Of a stretch of 9,643 bases of DNA, positions 6,471 through 9,643 are shown piece after piece (the stretch's first letter is position 1; the number at the start of each line of letters is the position of its first letter). The stretch comes from Kiritimatiellia bacterium. Lineage in GTDB: Bacteria > Verrucomicrobiota > Kiritimatiellia > RFP12 > UBA1067. The stretch lies in NCBI GenBank assembly GCA_024405255.1, contig JAKSOY010000168.1:1-9643 (forward strand). The letters run 5' to 3'. Position numbers and translations under genes: made by a program. The notes beneath the pieces are model-generated. The model ran no database searches, was not told the DNA's origin, and saw only the letters and a program-made list of their open reading frames with translations.

Positions 6471-8984
6471 ATGAAAAAGCTATTGTTTGCTTCCGTGTTT
6501 TCGCTCCTCGCGGTTGCTGCCGGGGCGGCGTTGTTCCCCCTCAATTCAAAGCTGCCGTACACCGTTGGCGTTGATACCGACGGCAGAAACCGGTTCCTTG
6601 GCACGATTGCCGACCTGCAGATCGAGCTGGGCGGCAAGGTGTTCCATCGAGGACCCGCCCAGGTGGGAGATCGCCTTGCGGAGAAACCCACGGCGGCGGA
6701 TCTCGAGCGGCCGCTGAAATTCTCCTGCCGGTTTACGACGCGCGAGACGAAGAAGCCCCAGCGCCTTCTGGACAACGCCCATGCCGGTGCCGCAGACGGC
6801 ATCATGTTTGATATCTGTTCGGGACGTCTGCGTTTCATGCCGGGCAATGATCACGCCCATCTCTACCATCCGACGCCGATTCCTTCGAATCGTGAAGTCG
6901 AAGTGAGCGTGGAGGTCACGGCCGACCATAAGGTGATGATGTCCGTCGATGGCGACCGTCGCTTGTGCGGACAGCTGGTGGACGGCCGGTTGGTGCAGGA
7001 GTTGTCCGGATTCGTTTCCGACGAACCGGACACGATCCTGTCGCTCGTGGCGCCGGTCGAGTACTGGGACGAAGCGCTCCCGCTTGGCAACGGCGGGGCG
7101 GGCGCGCTCGTGTGGGGCAAGGGCAACGAATTGCGTCTCACACTCGATCGTGCCGACTATTGGCACAACTCCCGTACCGAAATCTTCTTCGGCCCCGGTT
7201 TCAATGTGCGTACCCTGCTCGATTGTGTGAAGACGCGCGACGATCGGCGCCACAACGCCATTTTCAACAGCCGCAAGAACTGTCCCACCAAACTGCCGGG
7301 CGTGCGCCTGACGCTCACGCTCAATCCCGAGTCCGTTCTGCGGAAGTTCCGTCTCGACAAGTCGGGTACGGCGCACGTGACGGTGGCGACGCCGGCGGGC
7401 GAACGCGAGATCCTCTGCTGGTTCGACGACGGCGACGACTTTCTTTCGCTTCGTCTGCCGGAAGGGGTCACCCTCGCGAAGAAGGAATTCAATCGCAATC
7501 CGTCCTTTGAGAAGCTTGGCGGCTATCCCGATCCGGTGATCAATATCGACGAACACGGCGCGTTCTACAGTCGTGGTCGGCGTGCGGGCGCGACGAGTCC
7601 GTTCGACCATGATTTCCGCCACGGCGTCAAGTTCGTGGACCGCGGCGCCGCACCGAAATCCGCGTTTTGGAAACAGTTCAACGCCACGAGTTCGATTTCT
7701 GTTCCCGATGCGTCCTTGCAGCACCTCTACGATTTCGCGATCTACATGTACGGGGCGTCAGGACGGCGCGGGTGTGCGCCGATGGCGTTGCAGGGACTTT
7801 GGACGGCGGACAACAATGCGCTCCCGCCCTGGGACGGCGACTACCACAACGACATGAACACCGAGATGACCTACTGGGCGGCGGGTCCGGCCGGCTGCAT
7901 CGAGGCGCTCGAAGGTTTCGCCGATTTCTATCTCGAGCGGATCGAGAGTTTCCGCGCGTTCGCCCGCAAGATCTACGAATGCCAAGACGGTGCGGTGATC
8001 ACGCCCACCATGGGCTACACGGGCGAAATGATCGCGGGCTGGACCGCCTACGAGATATTGCCCGAGCACGGGCTTTGGGCCTACAACACGTTCGTCAACG
8101 CCTTCGACTACGCGCCCACGCGCGAGAAGGCCGCGCGCTATCTCGCGTTCGGACGCGAACTTGCCGCCGCGATGGAACACGCCTGGACGGTCAAGGACGG
8201 CGTGCGCACGCTCATCCTCAGCAGCTCGCCAGAAGTGGACGACAACCGCCTGTCCTGCTTCTTTACCACCAACACGAACTATGCCCGTTCGATTCTCAAC
8301 GCGTTCTACATCCGCCTGGCGCGATTGGCGGCGTTTCTCGGCGAACGGGAAGAGGCGGCGAAATGGCGCAGCTATGTGGGCACGTTTGGCCCGGTTTCCG
8401 CGCGAAACGGCGTCCTGGAAATTGCGAAGGGTCGTCTTCTCATGTATTCGCACCGTCATGCGTCGCATCTGATGGATGTCTTCCCGTTCTATGATACGCC
8501 CCGCGATGCGGAGGTGGATCCCGTCAAGTCGGTCGACCAGTTTGAAAGACTCAGCTCCCGGCACTGGGTGGGCTTCTCCTTCTCGTGGGAGGGTTGCCTC
8601 AACGCGCGTCTTGGTCGCGGTGACCGGGCGTGGATGTATCTGAAGGAATTCCAGACGTTGTGTGCCTCGCGCAACGGCTTCAATCTGAACAACCAGATTC
8701 CCGCCGGTCCGATTTTACATACCGGCCGTCCGTTCACGCTCGACGCAAACTTCGGCTTCGCGCGCGCCGTCCAGGAGATGCTGCTCCAGCATGATCCGCA
8801 CACCAACACGGTGACGCTCTTCCCGGCTCTTCCGAAACACTGGGACGGCAAAGATGTCGCCTTCCGAGATCTGCGCATCCCGGGTGGACATCGCCTCACT
8901 GCGACGCGAGCCGCCAATGGCAAGGTCACCTACCACCTCACGCCCTATCCGGGTTCCCCGCTCCCCAAGGTGCGGTCGAATTGA
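6471..8984 (+). CDS. Secreted divergent GH95-family glycosidase with N-terminal LamG-like region
   Basis: An inverting exo-alpha-glycosidase of family GH95 (known members are alpha-L-fucosidases and alpha-L-galactosidases), 837 residues from ATG 6471. That ATG gives a clean signal peptide (cut after AGA, residue 19) with GAAAG-like bases 5 before it; a TTG at 6459 is less likely. Residues about 27-180 look like a LamG/concanavalin domain with its last strands first. The GH95 N-terminal beta domain starts near 197 (EYWDEALPLGNGGAGALVWG, LDRADYW). The (alpha/alpha)6 barrel has LQGLWTADNNALPPW, YHNDMNTEMTYW, SSSPE (probable general acid E588, codon 8232-8234), HRHASHL and FTLDANFG (D758). The C-terminal beta domain follows. 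Compared with the well-studied Bifidobacterium AfcA, the first Asn of the N-x-N pair is Asp (D461) and the second is kept (N463). LDRADYW also departs from the usual LNEdtlW, so this is a divergent subgroup and the sugar removed is uncertain. The next gene starts 32 bases downstream. Confidence 0.9.
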   Translation: MKKLLFASVFSLLAVAAGAALFPLNSKLPYTVGVDTDGRNRFLGTIADLQIELGGKVFHRGPAQVGDRLAEKPTAADLERPLKFSCRFTTRETKKPQRLLDNAHAGAADGIMFDICSGRLRFMPGNDHAHLYHPTPIPSNREVEVSVEVTADHKVMMSVDGDRRLCGQLVDGRLVQELSGFVSDEPDTILSLVAPVEYWDEALPLGNGGAGALVWGKGNELRLTLDRADYWHNSRTEIFFGPGFNVRTLLDCVKTRDDRRHNAIFNSRKNCPTKLPGVRLTLTLNPESVLRKFRLDKSGTAHVTVATPAGEREILCWFDDGDDFLSLRLPEGVTLAKKEFNRNPSFEKLGGYPDPVINIDEHGAFYSRGRRAGATSPFDHDFRHGVKFVDRGAAPKSAFWKQFNATSSISVPDASLQHLYDFAIYMYGASGRRGCAPMALQGLWTADNNALPPWDGDYHNDMNTEMTYWAAGPAGCIEALEGFADFYLERIESFRAFARKIYECQDGAVITPTMGYTGEMIAGWTAYEILPEHGLWAYNTFVNAFDYAPTREKAARYLAFGRELAAAMEHAWTVKDGVRTLILSSSPEVDDNRLSCFFTTNTNYARSILNAFYIRLARLAAFLGEREEAAKWRSYVGTFGPVSARNGVLEIAKGRLLMYSHRHASHLMDVFPFYDTPRDAEVDPVKSVDQFERLSSRHWVGFSFSWEGCLNARLGRGDRAWMYLKEFQTLCASRNGFNLNNQIPAGPILHTGRPFTLDANFGFARAVQEMLLQHDPHTNTVTLFPALPKHWDGKDVAFRDLRIPGGHRLTATRAANGKVTYHLTPYPGSPLPKVRSN

Positions 8985-9002
8985 AAAGCGCAGGACGAAT
9001 TT

Positions 9003-9008
9003 AAGGAG
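9003..9008 (+). promoter_or_regulatory. Strong Shine-Dalgarno site for the last gene
   Basis: AAGGAG lies 8 bases before the ATG at 9017 and 11 before the in-frame ATG at 9020, so it favours 9017. The earlier ATG at 9012 is only 3 bases away and reads Met-Gln-stop, so it is not the start. Confidence 0.75.
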
Positions 9009-9016
9009 AAAATGCA

Positions 9017-9643
9017 ATGATGAAACGGAGTGGTCAGCGGTTGGTGTTGGCGCTGGTGCTGGGACTCGTGGGAATCGCGGGGGCCGGGACGGCGCTGCCG
9101 GCGGGGTATGAGGCGTTGGAGTACGTCGAGTCGACGGGTTCTCAGTACATCGACTCGGGCTATTGCGTGAAGGCGGATGACGTCGTGACGGCTGTATTCA
9201 AGGCCGAGCGAGAACAGCCGGAGGGGGAAAGCGGCGTGTTCGGTCAGCAGCCCGTCGAGCCGCCGTGGAACAACGCCTGCGCGTTTGACGTGCGCATGGG
9301 CGAGACGGGAGCCTACCGCCTCTGGCGCGGAACGGGTTCGTGCTTCAGGGGCCGTCGGGCCGATTTCTACGGACAGAAGATCGAAGTCGTGGTCGACCCC
9401 GCGGGATTCAAATGGAAGCCCTATGGCGCGACCGCCTGGGCGGAGACGAGCGCGTGTGCGCCGCGCGGGGATACGGAGGCCTCGCTTTATGTTTTCGCGA
9501 TTCATTCCGCCGCCTACGATTTTGTCTGTCCCATTCGCTTCGGTGCGGTGAAACTCTATTCGCTTTCGATTACATCCGGTGATGGCAAGGCGCGGCGCAC
9601 CTTCGCGCCGTGCCGTCGCACGTCGGATGGCGAGATCGGCCTT
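9017..9643 (+). CDS. Secreted YIDTG-module protein, 3' end outside window
   Basis: The frame stays open for 209 codons to the right edge, so this is the N-terminal part of a longer gene. A signal peptide (MMKRSGQRLVLALVLGLVG, cut after AGA at residue 23 or GTA at 26) leads directly into a LamG-like module: YEALEYVESTGSQYIDSGY (residues 31-49), a beta-rich body with paired aromatic and charged strands, and RRTSDGEIGL at the edge, where the family pattern continues 'YDxxxxxFY'. This is the same module as residues 825-1014 of the large modular protein. No enzyme domain is seen in the visible part; more modules may follow. Position 32 bases after the GH95 gene with a strong Shine-Dalgarno site suggests co-transcription. 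Likely a secreted or surface binding protein; the ligand is unknown. Confidence 0.85.
   Translation, partial: MMKRSGQRLVLALVLGLVGIAGAGTALPAGYEALEYVESTGSQYIDSGYCVKADDVVTAVFKAEREQPEGESGVFGQQPVEPPWNNACAFDVRMGETGAYRLWRGTGSCFRGRRADFYGQKIEVVVDPAGFKWKPYGATAWAETSACAPRGDTEASLYVFAIHSAAYDFVCPIRFGAVKLYSLSITSGDGKARRTFAPCRRTSDGEIGL

Noticed and set aside
6546..7724. A 392-codon open frame on the minus strand, opposite the GH95 gene
   Set aside because: Arg/His/Val-rich shadow of the sense frame with no domain similarity; the plus-strand frame carries conserved GH95 motifs.
7667..8494. A 275-codon plus-strand frame inside the GH95 gene (and similar ones at 424-948 and 2737-3633)
   Set aside because: Out-of-frame readings of real genes, with low-complexity Arg/Gly-rich products and no independent start signals.

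Overview
The window looks like part of a carbohydrate-degradation region from a GC-rich bacterium of the PVC superphylum, most likely Kiritimatiellota or a relative (gut or other anaerobic habitat). This rests on style, not on a marker gene. It pairs secreted glycoside hydrolases with large secreted proteins built from DUF2341, LamG-like, 'YIDTG' and autotransporter-repeat modules. No rRNA, tRNA, CRISPR array, transposase or phage gene is visible. All four genes lie on the + strand and cover almost the whole window.

Layout: (1) positions 2-2116 hold a family GH2 glycosidase (beta-galactosidase-like). Its start lies before the window edge, and what remains begins inside a signal peptide. (2) Positions 2117-2344 are a 228-base, AT-richer intergenic region. 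It carries a near-consensus sigma-70-type promoter, a pair of 10-base direct repeats 21 bases apart, an inverted repeat and a Shine-Dalgarno site. (3) Positions 2345-6430 encode a 1361-residue secreted modular protein: signal peptide, two tandem DUF2341+LamG units, an NWT-type module, a YIDTG LamG-like module and a beta-rich tail with one autotransporter-type (PATR) repeat. (4) Positions 6471-8984 encode a secreted divergent GH95-family enzyme (alpha-L-fucosidase/galactosidase clan) with an N-terminal LamG-like region whose halves appear in swapped order. (5) From 9017 to the right edge runs the 5' part of another secreted protein with the YIDTG module.

The last three genes are separated by only 40 and 32 bases, with no terminator seen, so they probably form one transcript from the promoter at 2192-2221. 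The GH2 gene is upstream of that promoter and belongs to a separate or earlier unit. The likely theme is export of exo-glycosidases (beta-galactosidase-like plus alpha-fucosidase/galactosidase-like) alongside carbohydrate-binding or adhesive surface proteins, acting on a branched galactose- or fucose-containing glycan. The substrate is inference. I did not find evidence of a wholly new kind of system. The most notable signals are the Asp-for-Asn change in the GH95 active site, the swapped LamG halves, the tandem-duplicated DUF2341-LamG block, and the YIDTG module shared by two genes flanking the enzyme.
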